Counted from the stretch's first letter, positions 26,480 through 34,705 are shown. The stretch is DNA of 64,000 nt from Pseudomonas sp. BMS12 (GCF_001592875.1 NZ_LSOF01000018.1:104236-168235), one strand, 5' to 3'. Notes: generated from the sequence alone by a model not told the origin. Made by a program: numbers and translations.

Positions 26480-27484
26480 ATGAGCGAACGAACCACTTCA
26501 TCCAGCTGGGCCACCAGCATCGTCCAGGGTCTCGAGCTGGGCGGTGTCGACTGCCGAGCCCTGTTTGCCCAGCTGGGCATGGATTACGAAGCCCTCAGCG
26601 ACCCGGACGCGCGCTTCCCCCAGGACGGCATGACCCGGCTCTGGCACCTGGCCGTGGAGGCCTCCGGCAATCCGACCATCGGCCTCAACCTTGGGCGTCT
26701 GCCGGTGCGCCCCACGGCGTTTCATGTGGTGGGTTATGCGCTGATGTCCAGCCGCAACCTGCTGGATGGCTTTCAGCGCCTGGTGCGCTATCAGCGCATC
26801 ATCGGCGAGGGCGCCGACCTCAGCCTGCAGCCGAGCCCGGATGGCTACGAGCTGATCCTGGCGATTCATGGCGATCACTTGCCTGCCGCCCGTCCCAGTT
26901 ACGAGGCCAGCCTGGCCCATACCATGGCCTTCAGCCGCTGGCTCACCGGCAAGCCGCTGAAACCTCGCGAAGTGCGCTTCCAGGGCCCGGCACCAGCCGA
27001 TCTGCGTCCTTATGAAGAGATTTTCCAGGCGCCGTTGCGCTTTGCCAGCGAGCGCTACTCGCTGTTGTTCGATCGCGCCGATCTGGAGGCACCGCTGCCT
27101 TCGGCCAACGAGGCCCTGGCGCAACTGCACGACCGCTTCGCTGGCGAATACCTGGCGCGCTTCTCCGATGGTCGGGTGACCCATCAGGTACGCCAGGTGC
27201 TGTGCCGCTTGCTGCCCCAGGGCGAGCCCAAGCGTGAGGCGGTAGCGCAGGCACTGCTGCTGTCCGAGCGCACCTTGCAGCGTCGCCTGCAGGAAGAGGG
27301 GGCCAGCTATCAGCAATTGCTCGACGACAGCCGCCGCGAACTGGCCGAGCAGTACCTGGCCCAGCCCAACCTGACGCTGCTGCAGATCGCCTACCTGCTC
27401 GGCTTCGCCGACCCCAGCAACTTCTTCCGCGCCTTCCGCCGCTGGTTCGACACCACGCCGGGCGAGTACCGCGCGCGGCTCTGA
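26480..27484 (+). CDS. AraC-family regulator with arabinose-binding-like (DUF4) domain
   Basis: A 334-aa regulator. The N-terminal half (residues about 25-210) is an OruR/ArgR-type AraC sensor domain, with GLNLGRLPVRPTAFHVVGYALMSS. The C-terminal domain has LLLSERTLQRRLQEEGASYQQLLDDSRRELAEQYL and LLQIAYLLGFADPSNFFRAFRRWFDTTPGEYRA, typical of AraC double HTH. It is divergent from the DUF962 gene, about 120 bp apart. The effector is unknown. Confidence 0.88.
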   Translation: MSERTTSSSWATSIVQGLELGGVDCRALFAQLGMDYEALSDPDARFPQDGMTRLWHLAVEASGNPTIGLNLGRLPVRPTAFHVVGYALMSSRNLLDGFQRLVRYQRIIGEGADLSLQPSPDGYELILAIHGDHLPAARPSYEASLAHTMAFSRWLTGKPLKPREVRFQGPAPADLRPYEEIFQAPLRFASERYSLLFDRADLEAPLPSANEALAQLHDRFAGEYLARFSDGRVTHQVRQVLCRLLPQGEPKREAVAQALLLSERTLQRRLQEEGASYQQLLDDSRRELAEQYLAQPNLTLLQIAYLLGFADPSNFFRAFRRWFDTTPGEYRARL

Positions 27485-27646
27485 GCCTTCAGCGCTGGAT
27501 GTGATCAGGGTGTGGAACCGCCTGCTGACCGCATTGCCTCCGCGTCACGTTGCGGGCTCAGGTAGGGTGAAGTGGCGCGATACCCTGCGCCACTCGAAGA
27601 TGCCGATCGCCTGGTGCTCGGATCAGTCTGTCCAGGCAGCGTCGGC

Positions 27647-28438
27647 TTAGAACACCTCTTTGAACAGCGCCTGCATATCGGCCCAGGAGCGCTCGTCGGC
27701 CTCTTTCTGGTAGCCGAGGTCCAGGCCATGGCCCTTGTGTGCATCGGCATCCGGGTTGCTGAAGCCGTGCTTGGCGCCGGGCAGTTCGACGAAGCGGAAG
27801 TCGGCGCCGGCCTGTTGCATCTCGGTCTTCAACGCGGCGACCTGTTCCGGCGTGACGAAGCTGTCTGCCGCGCCATGTTCGACCAGCACCTTGGCCTTGA
27901 CGCTACCCGGTGTGGCCGGTGTGGCGGTAACCAGGGCGCCGTGGAAACTCACTACGGCTGCCAGCGGTACGCCCTGGCGGGCCATGTCCAGCACCACCTT
28001 GCCGCCGAAGCAGTAGCCGATGGCGGCGAGCTTGTCGGCATCGGTTTGCGGTTGCGCCTTGAGCAGGTCGAGGCCGGCCTGGAAGCGCGCCATGGGAATG
28101 GTTGGGTTGGCCAGGGCTGCATTCATGAAGGCCTTGGCGTCATCCGGGTGGCTGGTGTTCTGGCCGCCGCCGTACATGTCAACGGCAAGGGCGCTGTAGC
28201 CGAGTGCGGCGAGGTCGCGGGCGCGACGTTTGGCGTAGTCGTTCAGGCCCCACCATTCGTGGACCACGATCACTCCGGGGCGCTTGCCTTGCAGGCTGTC
28301 GTCCCAGGCGTGGTAGCCGATCAACTGGGTGCCGTCGGCGGCGGTGTAGGGAATCTCGCGGGTCTGGATTTCGGCCTGGGCCATGCCTGCCAGAAGCAGG
28401 GCGGCGCTGCCGAACAGGCCGAGCAGGGTGTTGCGCAT
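27647..28438 (-). CDS. Exported dienelactone-hydrolase-family protein
   Basis: A 263-aa alpha/beta hydrolase with a Sec signal peptide (MRNTLLGLFGSAALLLAGMAQA). The nucleophile is Cys in IGYCFGGKV, the classic dienelactone hydrolase G-x-C-x-G-G elbow; the acid and histidine are likely in HGAADSFVTPE and GAKHGFSN. The start at 28438 gives the signal peptide. A periplasmic location is therefore predicted. The substrate is unknown. It is divergent from an MFS transporter gene. Confidence 0.87.
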   Translation of the reverse strand: MRNTLLGLFGSAALLLAGMAQAEIQTREIPYTAADGTQLIGYHAWDDSLQGKRPGVIVVHEWWGLNDYAKRRARDLAALGYSALAVDMYGGGQNTSHPDDAKAFMNAALANPTIPMARFQAGLDLLKAQPQTDADKLAAIGYCFGGKVVLDMARQGVPLAAVVSFHGALVTATPATPGSVKAKVLVEHGAADSFVTPEQVAALKTEMQQAGADFRFVELPGAKHGFSNPDADAHKGHGLDLGYQKEADERSWADMQALFKEVF

Positions 28439-28485
28439 AGGGTTCTCCAAGCAGGTTGGTGGGCAACAGCCAAGATAGACCAAAG

Positions 28486-28510
28486 AAAACGATTAGCCAG
28501 CTATCGTTTT
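28486..28510. promoter_or_regulatory. Inverted repeat between the divergent hydrolase and MFS genes
   Basis: AAAACGAT (28486-28493) and ATCGTTTT (28503-28510) are perfect inverted 8-mers with a 9-base centre, in the 127-bp intergenic region between divergent genes. The A/T-rich half-sites with such spacing suit a dimeric repressor operator. No regulator gene is adjacent. Confidence 0.4.
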
Positions 28511-28565
28511 TGTCGTTATGTGCTAGTTTTTCGCCTTCTTCGGGCTCGTCCGTTCGAGAGTCGCC

Positions 28566-29741
28566 ATGACGACATCTACACATCTTCTGCGCGGTACTGC
28601 CGCCTACCACCGCGCCACCCTGGCTCTGTTCTGTGCAGGTTTCGCCACCTTCGCCTTGCTCTACTGCGTGCAGCCGCTGCTGCCGCTTCTAGCCGCGCAT
28701 TTTGCCGTCTCGGCGGCGACCAGTGCCCTGGCCCTGTCGCTGACCACCCTGAGCCTGGCCCTGAGCCTGTTGCTGGCCGGTGCCCTGGCCGAGAGCTGGG
28801 GGCGCAAGCCGGTAATGGCGTCGGCCCTAGGCCTGGCCGTGATGCTGGGGTTGGCCTGTGCCTGGGTGGACGACTGGCACCTGCTGCTGGTGCTGCGCGC
28901 GCTGCTGGGCCTGGCCCTGAGCGGTCTGCCGGCGCTGGCCATGGCTTATGTCGGCGAGGAGTTCGCCCCCGAATCACTGCCGGCGGCGATGGGTCTGTAT
29001 ATCGGCGGCACGGCTCTGGGCGGCATGCTCGGGCGTTTGCTCGCCGGCCTACTGTCGGACCTCGGCGGCTGGTCGTTGGCGCTCGCTGGCATCGCCGGGC
29101 TTGGCCTGCTGGCCCTGTGTCTGTTCGTCTGGCTGCTGCCGCCGTCGCGGCATTTTCGCGCCCAGCCGCTGTCGCTGCGCGGCCTGCTCGGCAACTTCGC
29201 CGCCCATCTGGGCAATCCGAAGTTGCGCTTGCTGTTCCTCCAGGCGTTTCTGTTGATGGGCGGCTTCGTCGCGCTATTCAACTACGTGGGCTTCCGCCTG
29301 GCCGCGCCGCCGTTCTCGCTCTCGGCGACGCTGATCGGCTTGCTGTTCGTGGTCTATTTGGGCGGCATTCTCAGCGCCGGCTGGGCCGGACGCCTGGTGG
29401 TGCGTTTTGGCGCGCGTCAGGTGCTGCAGGGCGGCATCGCCATCATGCTGCTCGGCGTGGCGTTGTGCGTAACGCCCTGGCTGGTGCCGCTAACCCTTGG
29501 CCTGGCGCTGTTCACGTTGGGTTTCTTTGCCGCTCACGCAGTGGCCAGCGGTCAGGTGGGCCAGCGCGCCCGAAGTGCCAAGGCGCAAGCCTCGTCGCTG
29601 TACCTGTGTGCCTACTACCTGGGTTCCAGTTTGATCGGTTACCTGGGCGGTTATATCTGGGGGCATTTCGGCTGGCTGGCACTGCTGGGCGCGCTGTCTG
29701 GTCTGTTCCTGCTGGCGATGGTCAGCGCCAGGAAACTCTGA
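28566..29741 (+). CDS. MFS transporter (YnfM-like)
   Basis: A 391-aa 12-helix major facilitator protein. The loop 2-3 motif reads GALAESWGRKPVMASAL (G-x-L-a-D/E-x-x-G-R-k), and the family start YHRATLALFCAGFATFALLYCVQPLLP is that of YnfM-like efflux proteins. It is transcribed divergently from the hydrolase gene and converges with a DUF502 gene. The exported compound is unknown. Confidence 0.88.
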   Translation: MTTSTHLLRGTAAYHRATLALFCAGFATFALLYCVQPLLPLLAAHFAVSAATSALALSLTTLSLALSLLLAGALAESWGRKPVMASALGLAVMLGLACAWVDDWHLLLVLRALLGLALSGLPALAMAYVGEEFAPESLPAAMGLYIGGTALGGMLGRLLAGLLSDLGGWSLALAGIAGLGLLALCLFVWLLPPSRHFRAQPLSLRGLLGNFAAHLGNPKLRLLFLQAFLLMGGFVALFNYVGFRLAAPPFSLSATLIGLLFVVYLGGILSAGWAGRLVVRFGARQVLQGGIAIMLLGVALCVTPWLVPLTLGLALFTLGFFAAHAVASGQVGQRARSAKAQASSLYLCAYYLGSSLIGYLGGYIWGHFGWLALLGALSGLFLLAMVSARKL

Positions 29742-29750
29742 TCGGGTTTC

Positions 29751-30383
29751 TCAGGGTTTGGGTGGAGTGATGCCCATCGACACATAGATGCTGGTGAAGC
29801 GATCCATGCCCATCTCCGCCGGCTTGACCCACTCCACCGGTACGTAGAGCAGGCCGCCGCCCACCGGCACCGGCGCGGTCGGTACCAGGATGGCGTAGTA
29901 GTCGCGGCCATCGATTTGCAGCGGCTCGGGATTGGGGCGCAGGGCCAGCACGGCAGTGCCGTCGCCACCGAAGAAGCACCATACCGGGCTCATGGCCGCC
30001 AGGTCGGCGCTGTCCTTCTGGTCCAGCAGGCCGACGAAGCGATCCGCCAGGCCATACAGATTGCCCAGCAGCGGGATGCGCCGCAGGGTACGGTCGAACA
30101 GGCGGCTCAGTGGCCCTTTCAACCCCAGTTGCACGGCAAGGCCCAACGGGTAGAGCGCCACCACCAGCGCCAGGGTGCCCAGCAGCCAGGCCAGCAACGG
30201 GCTGCTGACGAAGGGCTGGCCGAGCCCGGCAAACAGCTTGCCGATAAAGCTGGCTGGGCCGATCAGGGTATTCAGCAGGCTCACCAGCCAGGCCAGCAAG
30301 GCCAGTGACAAGGCCAGCGGTAGTAGGGCCAGCAGCCCCGCCAGCCAGGTGGTGGCGATGGAGTTGAAGCTGCGTTTGAACAT
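29751..30383 (-). CDS. DUF502 family membrane protein
   Basis: A 210-aa protein with two long hydrophobic segments near residues 12-35 and 55-80 and a C-terminal soluble domain. PLLGNLYGLADRFVGLL, VWCFFGGDGT and LLYVPVEWVKPAEMGMDRFTSIYVSMGI match the DUF502 family. The ATG at 30383 gives the usual N-terminus. It converges with the MFS gene, 9 bp apart. Function unknown. Confidence 0.82.
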   Translation of the reverse strand: MFKRSFNSIATTWLAGLLALLPLALSLALLAWLVSLLNTLIGPASFIGKLFAGLGQPFVSSPLLAWLLGTLALVVALYPLGLAVQLGLKGPLSRLFDRTLRRIPLLGNLYGLADRFVGLLDQKDSADLAAMSPVWCFFGGDGTAVLALRPNPEPLQIDGRDYYAILVPTAPVPVGGGLLYVPVEWVKPAEMGMDRFTSIYVSMGITPPKP

Positions 30384-30531
30384 GAGCGAGTTCCTGTGGC
30401 GGGCCGCTAGGCTATGACAAAGCGTCACGAACGCCTACCGGGAAAGCGGAGCGATGCAAACCTGAGCGTTTAACGCCCCTCTTCCCAGCGGTCAGAGGGG
30501 ATGGCCATTGCAGCTTGCGGCAGGAGCGTGC

Positions 30532-31383
30532 TCAGCGTTGTCCCAGTTTTTGTTTGCTTTGTATGACCAGCGCGATGCCGCCGAGTATGGCCACGGAGGC
30601 CAGCGCCAGGCGCAGAGTGATGGCTTCGTCGAGAAACACCGCGCCCGCCAGGGCTGCGATAACCGGCACGCTCAGCTGGATGGTGGCCGCCGTCGTGGCC
30701 CGCAACAACGGCAGCACGCGATACCACAGGGCGTAGCCCAGCCCGGAGGTGATGCCCCCCGAGGCGATGGCGTAGGCGACACCGGCGGCGTCCAGTGAGG
30801 TATCGCGGTACATCAGCAGGCTCAAGCCTAAGGCGAATGGCACCGTCAGCAGGAAGTTGCCCGCCGTCACGGCGGTCGGGTCGCTAGCGCCCTTGCCGCG
30901 CACCGAATAGACACCCCAGGCCACCCCTGCCAGCAGCATCAGCAGCGAGCCGAACAACGGCGGTGCGGAAAGCCCCGGCAACAGCAACCCGACCAGCCCC
31001 GCCAGCGCCAGCGCCAGGCCGCCTAGTTGCAGCGGCTGCATACGCTCACCGCGGTACATCGCCCAGCCGAGCATGGTGGCCTGTACCGCTCCGAACAGCA
31101 GCAGCGCCCCGGTGCCGGTAGGCAGGCTCAGGTAGGCGTAGGAAAAACCTGCCGCGTACAGGAACAGCATCGCCGCCGAAAACCAGCTGCCTTGCCGAGG
31201 CCCATGCGCGGCTCTGGCCCGAACCAGCAACCCCAGCACCAGAGCCCCGGCCAGCAGACGAATGCTGGTGAAGCTGGCCGCATCGATGGCGCTCTGCGCC
31301 AGCGCCAATCGACATAACAGCGAATTGCCGGCGAAGGCGAGCATGGTCAGAAGGGTTAGGGTGAATAGCTGTGGAGTTGGCAT
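30532..31383 (-). CDS. EamA/DMT-family transporter
   Basis: A 283-aa ten-helix membrane protein with two EamA repeats: NSLLCRLALAQSAIDAASFT at the start and SVPVIAALAGAVFLDEAITL in the second repeat. It is the last core gene before the integron cassette array; about 195 bp separate it from the leftmost cassette gene, and the left 100 bp contain the degenerate attC-like site. The substrate is unknown. Confidence 0.85.
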   Translation of the reverse strand: MPTPQLFTLTLLTMLAFAGNSLLCRLALAQSAIDAASFTSIRLLAGALVLGLLVRARAAHGPRQGSWFSAAMLFLYAAGFSYAYLSLPTGTGALLLFGAVQATMLGWAMYRGERMQPLQLGGLALALAGLVGLLLPGLSAPPLFGSLLMLLAGVAWGVYSVRGKGASDPTAVTAGNFLLTVPFALGLSLLMYRDTSLDAAGVAYAIASGGITSGLGYALWYRVLPLLRATTAATIQLSVPVIAALAGAVFLDEAITLRLALASVAILGGIALVIQSKQKLGQR

Positions 31384-31486
31384 GGGGGCTACTTCGGATT
31401 CCTCTGCAGGGTTTCCATGTTTTGGTATGGGCTAACCAAGTTATCTGAAGTAATTGGCTATTTGTCTATATATTCGCTTGCGCTGG

Positions 31487-31584
31487 CTGGCGTTTGGTTC
31501 AGTGCGGCCGCAAGCGTAGCTTGAGGACGTTCCGAAGTGAGCATGGCGAACGCTTTGAATCACTTGCGAGACCGCACCTTAGGT
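31487..31584 (-). other. Degenerate attC-like site at the left end of the array
   Basis: On the minus strand the monooxygenase stop lies in ACCTAAG (consensus RYYYAAC), then an imperfect palindrome (GTGCGG at both ends; GTTCGCC opposite TCGGAAC at the centre), then AACCAAACGCC, which is the AACCAAACGTT of the good sites with its GTT changed to GCC. It therefore looks like an attC that has lost both core triplets. Being the last site in the array, it may be fixed in place. Confidence 0.55.
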
Positions 31585-31887
31585 ACCTTTCGACCACATT
31601 GGTGTGAGCGCGGTGACTTGAGGTGGGCCAGACAGAAGAGGCTCAACATCCTTCAAATAAGCCGCATAACTCTCAGTTTTTAGAAAATTTTGCGACGCCT
31701 CGACGCTGTCATATTGCTGGAACGCTAAAATTGAATCCGGGTCACCGTTTTCGAAGCAATAGAAGTAAGCCATATGGCTTGAGTTGGCCGATATGGCTGG
31801 TGCCATGTGTCTTTCCCACACTTTTCGAACTTCATCTCGCTTCCCTGGCTGGGTTTTGTGTTTGATGATAAGTGCAAAAGAAGTCAT
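31579..31887 (-). CDS. Putative quinol monooxygenase (ABM domain), cassette gene
   Basis: A 102-aa ferredoxin-like alpha/beta barrel protein of the antibiotic biosynthesis monooxygenase family: FALIIKHKTQPGKRDEVRKVW, then SHMAYFYCFENGDPDSILAFQQYDS and a C-terminal region. Such proteins act on small quinols or are stress-related. It is the last gene of the cassette array; its cassette begins at the GTTAAAC core (31980-31986) and ends in the degenerate attC. The start has CGGAG 7 bases upstream. The roughly 90 bp between the core site and the ATG is longer than in the other cassettes and may hold a promoter. Confidence 0.82.
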   Translation of the reverse strand: MTSFALIIKHKTQPGKRDEVRKVWERHMAPAISANSSHMAYFYCFENGDPDSILAFQQYDSVEASQNFLKTESYAAYLKDVEPLLSGPPQVTALTPMWSKGT

Positions 31888-31979
31888 TGTAACTCCGGGT
31901 TGTTTTTGGTAGTGGCTTTAATGGCTGGGTGTTAGTTATTTACTGCATGATTTCCATGTTGCGCATGCTTTAATTTGCC

Positions 31980-32068
31980 GTTTAACGATTAAGCTAACGG
32001 GCAGGCAAAAGCGCAGCTTTTGACTGTCCAGCGAACGAAGTGAGCGATAGTTGAGCGCATTGTTAGGT
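31980..32068 (-). other. attC site (divergent type, 89 bp)
   Basis: On the minus strand the stop codon of the DUF2750 gene lies within ACCTAAC, followed by an imperfect palindrome with the AAAAGC/GCTTTT core, and closes with GTTAAAC at 31986-31980. The sequence differs from the other sites in this array except in the inner GCTCACTTCG segment, so this cassette probably came from a different source. Confidence 0.82.
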
Positions 32069-32422
32069 GCTTTTGCGCAGGGCTTCAATGTTGCGTTGCA
32101 CGCTGAGAGGTTGAATTTCATAGCCGCTAGCAGCTTGGCCTGACCAATTAACTCCAACCAGCAGGCCATCTTGAGTTAGCCCTGGCACCCAGCGCTCGCA
32201 AAATATTGACCATTCAATAGCCACCGGAGTGAACCCTCCATAAGCCGGTAAGTTCTGGATAATTTTGAGGGCGCGCGATTCGGACGACCAGAATGGCATT
32301 GCTCTAGCTCCATCGGAGCCCAAAGGCGCAGGAAAACCGGCTTCGTCTCTAATGCCCCATACGAAGCCAGATTTAGCAACCTCGCGATAGAACGCGGAGG
32401 TATGAACAGCAGCAATACTCAT
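32063..32422 (-). CDS. DUF2750 domain protein, cassette gene
   Basis: A 119-aa cytoplasmic protein that fits the DUF2750 family along its whole length: FYREVAKSGFVWGIRDEAGF, ARAMPFWSSESRALKII, ERWVPGLTQDGLLVGVNWSG. The ATG at 32422 is 5 bases after the attC core GTTAGGT; a GTG at 32428 that is part of the core is an alternative start. The stop codon lies in the 5' end of its own attC. The function of the domain is unknown. Confidence 0.85.
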   Translation of the reverse strand: MSIAAVHTSAFYREVAKSGFVWGIRDEAGFPAPLGSDGARAMPFWSSESRALKIIQNLPAYGGFTPVAIEWSIFCERWVPGLTQDGLLVGVNWSGQAASGYEIQPLSVQRNIEALRKST

Positions 32423-32426
32423 ATGC

Positions 32427-32503
32427 ACCTAACGTTTGGTTAAGGGGCCGGCTTTAGCCGGTCCCGAGTGAGCGAAGCGAGCGACTTGAACCAGTTGTTA
32501 GGC
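32427..32503 (-). other. attC site (77 bp)
   Basis: GCCTAAC at the upstream side (32503-32497, minus strand) and GTTAGGT at the downstream side (32433-32427) frame the palindrome with GACCGGCTAAAGCCGG at its centre. It belongs to the cassette carrying the 137-aa membrane protein gene. Confidence 0.93.
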
Positions 32504-32911
32504 TTCGCTCCGATGTGACAGAAATAGCTCGTACACTGTATTGACAAGAAGGACATAAAAATAACCTATAACCAGTGTGTAAGCTGAAAAAATAAGGAGT
32601 ATTCCGAATATTTCTTTTGCTTTAGACCCCGTTAAAAGTAGTAGTGGGCTCAAGATAAAGCAGAGAGCCAGAAATATAAGTGGTGCGAAATATGATGCCT
32701 TGCGTAGGGTTGCTGGTTGGCGATTGCGCGACCAGATCAGGACGGCTAATGCAAAAATTGCGTATGGGCCGCCACCAATTACAAGGGAGATTGTTAGTAC
32801 AGCCGATAGGACGAAAATTTTATTCATGGCCACTGAAATTAAAAAGAAAACCAGCGGGATTACCAATGGCGCTGTCAGACTTAATTGGAAGTAACGGGTT
32901 CCACTGAGCAT
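32498..32911 (-). CDS. Membrane protein of unknown function, cassette gene
   Basis: A 137-aa protein with four predicted membrane helices (about residues 12-30, 33-60, 73-93 and 99-125) separated by short charged loops such as WSRNRQPATLRKAS. I recognise no family. The ATG at 32911 is 5 bases after the GTTAGGC core, with AGG of the core in Shine-Dalgarno position. The last codons overlap the start of its own attC. Composition is A+T-richer than core genes. Confidence 0.72.
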   Translation of the reverse strand: MLSGTRYFQLSLTAPLVIPLVFFLISVAMNKIFVLSAVLTISLVIGGGPYAIFALAVLIWSRNRQPATLRKASYFAPLIFLALCFILSPLLLLTGSKAKEIFGILLIFSAYTLVIGYFYVLLVNTVYELFLSHRSEA

Positions 32912-32916
32912 GTAAT

Positions 32917-32993
32917 GCCTAACGTTTGGTTAAGGGGCCGGCTTTAGCCGGTCCCGAGTGAGCGAAGCGAGCGGCTTGAACCAGTTGTTATGC
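32917..32993 (-). other. attC site (77 bp)
   Basis: It runs on the minus strand from GCATAAC (32993-32987) to GTTAGGC (32923-32917). The GCATAAC end matches the GTTATGC that opens the same cassette at 33489-33483, which proves the cassette boundaries. Confidence 0.93.
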
Positions 32994-33467
32994 GCGTTGG
33001 CGCGAGTTTTTGAATAATTTTGCTATGGAGATTAGCGTGTAAAGAAAAAAGATAAAAGTAACTGAGTTGAGAAAATATACTTCTGCGTACGTTATAGAGT
33101 TCCTGATATATGGTTGATATGTGCTTTCGTGAAAATTAGAAATTATGGCGATTGACGAAAGTGTGTAGATTGGATAGGCGAGACTTGCATAGAAGATTTC
33201 TCTAGCCTTGTTGCTCCAAAAGAATATGAGTGTGGCTGCTGATGCGTAAATGAAAAGTGGGATTAGGCTGGAGAGTATTATGGCTAGGCGGTACTTTGTG
33301 GTGATCGCAGATGATTCTGATAATTTAATTGCTGCGGCATCAACTAGCTGATTGTGTGCTACAAACTGGCCGATCTCATTTTTCCATGAGCTAGGGATAA
33401 GTGCTGGCTCGGTGATTATTAGCCAGCCAGCGATAAGGCCACAGATGATGCTTGCTAGAGATCGCAC
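32988..33467 (-). CDS. Membrane protein of unknown function, cassette gene
   Basis: A 159-aa protein with about four hydrophobic segments (residues about 3-20, 62-84, 90-112, 128-150) and a charged end (KLFKNSRQRA). The loop between helices one and two is polar and about 40 residues long. No family is recognised. The start is GTG at 33467 with AAGGGA 6 bases upstream. The stop overlaps the start of its attC. Confidence 0.7.
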   Translation of the reverse strand: MRSLASIICGLIAGWLIITEPALIPSSWKNEIGQFVAHNQLVDAAAIKLSESSAITTKYRLAIILSSLIPLFIYASAATLIFFWSNKAREIFYASLAYPIYTLSSIAIISNFHESTYQPYIRNSITYAEVYFLNSVTFIFFLYTLISIAKLFKNSRQRA

Positions 33468-33482
33468 AGATTTCCCTTTAGT

Positions 33483-33559
33483 GCATAACGTTTGGTTAAG
33501 GGGCCGGCTTTAGCCGGTCCCGAGTGAGCGAAGCGAGCGGCTTGAACCATTTGTTAGGT
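33483..33559 (-). other. attC site (77 bp)
   Basis: It runs on the minus strand from ACCTAAC (33559-33553) to GTTATGC (33489-33483) and is near-identical in its arms to the neighbouring sites. It belongs to the 92-aa membrane protein cassette. Confidence 0.93.
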
Positions 33560-33832
33560 ATTCACCTCATTTCTTCTACCGGCTGCAAGCCAATGAATAA
33601 ATAGAAAGGCCTGAATTGCCACTGCAATGAAAGCTCCTGGTAAATATGCAGATTCGGAACCGAAAACATGGACGAAGGCCATGCCAGTTATCCAACCAAT
33701 AGGTAGGAAAGGAATAGATAAAATTATGCCGAGCATCATGATGCCGCCACCTAATAGGTTGGTGATGGGGAATATAGATGCATAAGCTAGTGCAATGGCT
33801 AGCTGTACTGTGAGAGGGCGCCACGTTTCCAT
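33554..33832 (-). CDS. Small membrane protein, cassette gene
   Basis: A 92-aa protein with two or three predicted membrane helices (residues about 7-24, 27-52, 62-82). No family is recognised. The ATG at 33832 is 5 bases from the core GTTAGGT, whose AGGT could serve as the ribosome-binding site. The stop lies in its own attC. Confidence 0.68.
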   Translation of the reverse strand: METWRPLTVQLAIALAYASIFPITNLLGGGIMMLGIILSIPFLPIGWITGMAFVHVFGSESAYLPGAFIAVAIQAFLFIHWLAAGRRNEVNT

Positions 33833-33837
33833 GTGAT

Positions 33838-33913
33838 ACCTAACGTTTGGTTAAGGGGCGGGCTTTAGCCCGTCCCAGTGAGCGAGGCGAACGATTTGAA
33901 CTATTTGTTAAAT
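33838..33913 (-). other. attC site (76 bp)
   Basis: It runs on the minus strand from ATTTAAC (33913-33907) to GTTAGGT (33844-33838). The central stem has changed in both arms (GGCGGGC with GCCCGTC), so base pairing is kept, and one base is deleted in the loop. It belongs to the two-gene FRG cassette; its ATTTAAC matches GTTAAAT at 35566-35560. Confidence 0.92.
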
Positions 33914-34705
33914 TGCATGTACTTGCATATCCATCTTGATGGACTTGGCCAGTCCGCCTAGGTCGCCATATATAGTCTTTGCATTTATGTTCATTTTTCT
34001 TAGAAGTGCGTAAATATTTTCATAGATAGAGTGCGGCACAATAAGCTTTAGTATGCGGACATCTTTATACATGTCCCTTGCAAGCAGATCTTCGATCCTT
34101 TTTTCCTTGTCTCCAGAAATCAGAAAAGTTCCTGACTGTCTGTCTATTCTGGCGTTTAACTCTAATGGTTCTGTAATCCAAACAACTTCATATGAAAAGC
34201 GATCTACCACGTCATCAAATAACTCGTCCTGCTTGCCTATAATTTCATGTCTGGTTTTCTTGAAGCTAGAGTCGCGCTTCGAGATAAAAGCCAACGACTC
34301 ATCCATGATTGAGTTGTAGTCAATCGCATAAATTGCGAGATCATTTCTTAGAAGTGGGTTGTATGCTTCCAAAGCAAAGTATAAGGCCACATAAGGGCTT
34401 TCTGTGAAATCAATAAGCCGTGTTGGTGCTCCATAATGCTGCATAACAGACAGCCAGGCCAACTTGCTCTTTGGTTCATGTTCATGCCCGTTATAAATGT
34501 GGTACTTTGATTTGAATAAATTTAGGTAGTGGTCTTCAAATTTTCTAGCTAATTCGCTTGACCACTTCTCGCCAATTGTGCGCTCCAAAGTGGATTCTAA
34601 CTTCCAGCTTGAATCTGCATGACCTCTATAGATAAAGCTATTCGGTAGTTCATTTATTGAGCGGATCAGATGTTCGGAATCTTTAATGTTTACTTCCGTA
34701 ATCAT
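33908..34705 (-). CDS. FRG-domain protein, second gene of a two-gene cassette
   Basis: A 265-aa cytoplasmic protein. The FRG motif is FIYRG at residues 24-28, followed by HADSSWKLESTLER, and the second family motif is HYGAPTRLIDFTESPYVALYFA starting at His-90. These two blocks define the FRG domain, often found in phage-defence and toxin-like genes. The remaining part is a mixed alpha/beta region. The gene overlaps its upstream partner by 4 bp (ATGA), so the two are translationally coupled. The stop TAA lies in the attC. FRG catalytic activity is not established; a role in defence is inference. Confidence 0.86.
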   Translation of the reverse strand: MITEVNIKDSEHLIRSINELPNSFIYRGHADSSWKLESTLERTIGEKWSSELARKFEDHYLNLFKSKYHIYNGHEHEPKSKLAWLSVMQHYGAPTRLIDFTESPYVALYFALEAYNPLLRNDLAIYAIDYNSIMDESLAFISKRDSSFKKTRHEIIGKQDELFDDVVDRFSYEVVWITEPLELNARIDRQSGTFLISGDKEKRIEDLLARDMYKDVRILKLIVPHSIYENIYALLRKMNINAKTIYGDLGGLAKSIKMDMQVHAI

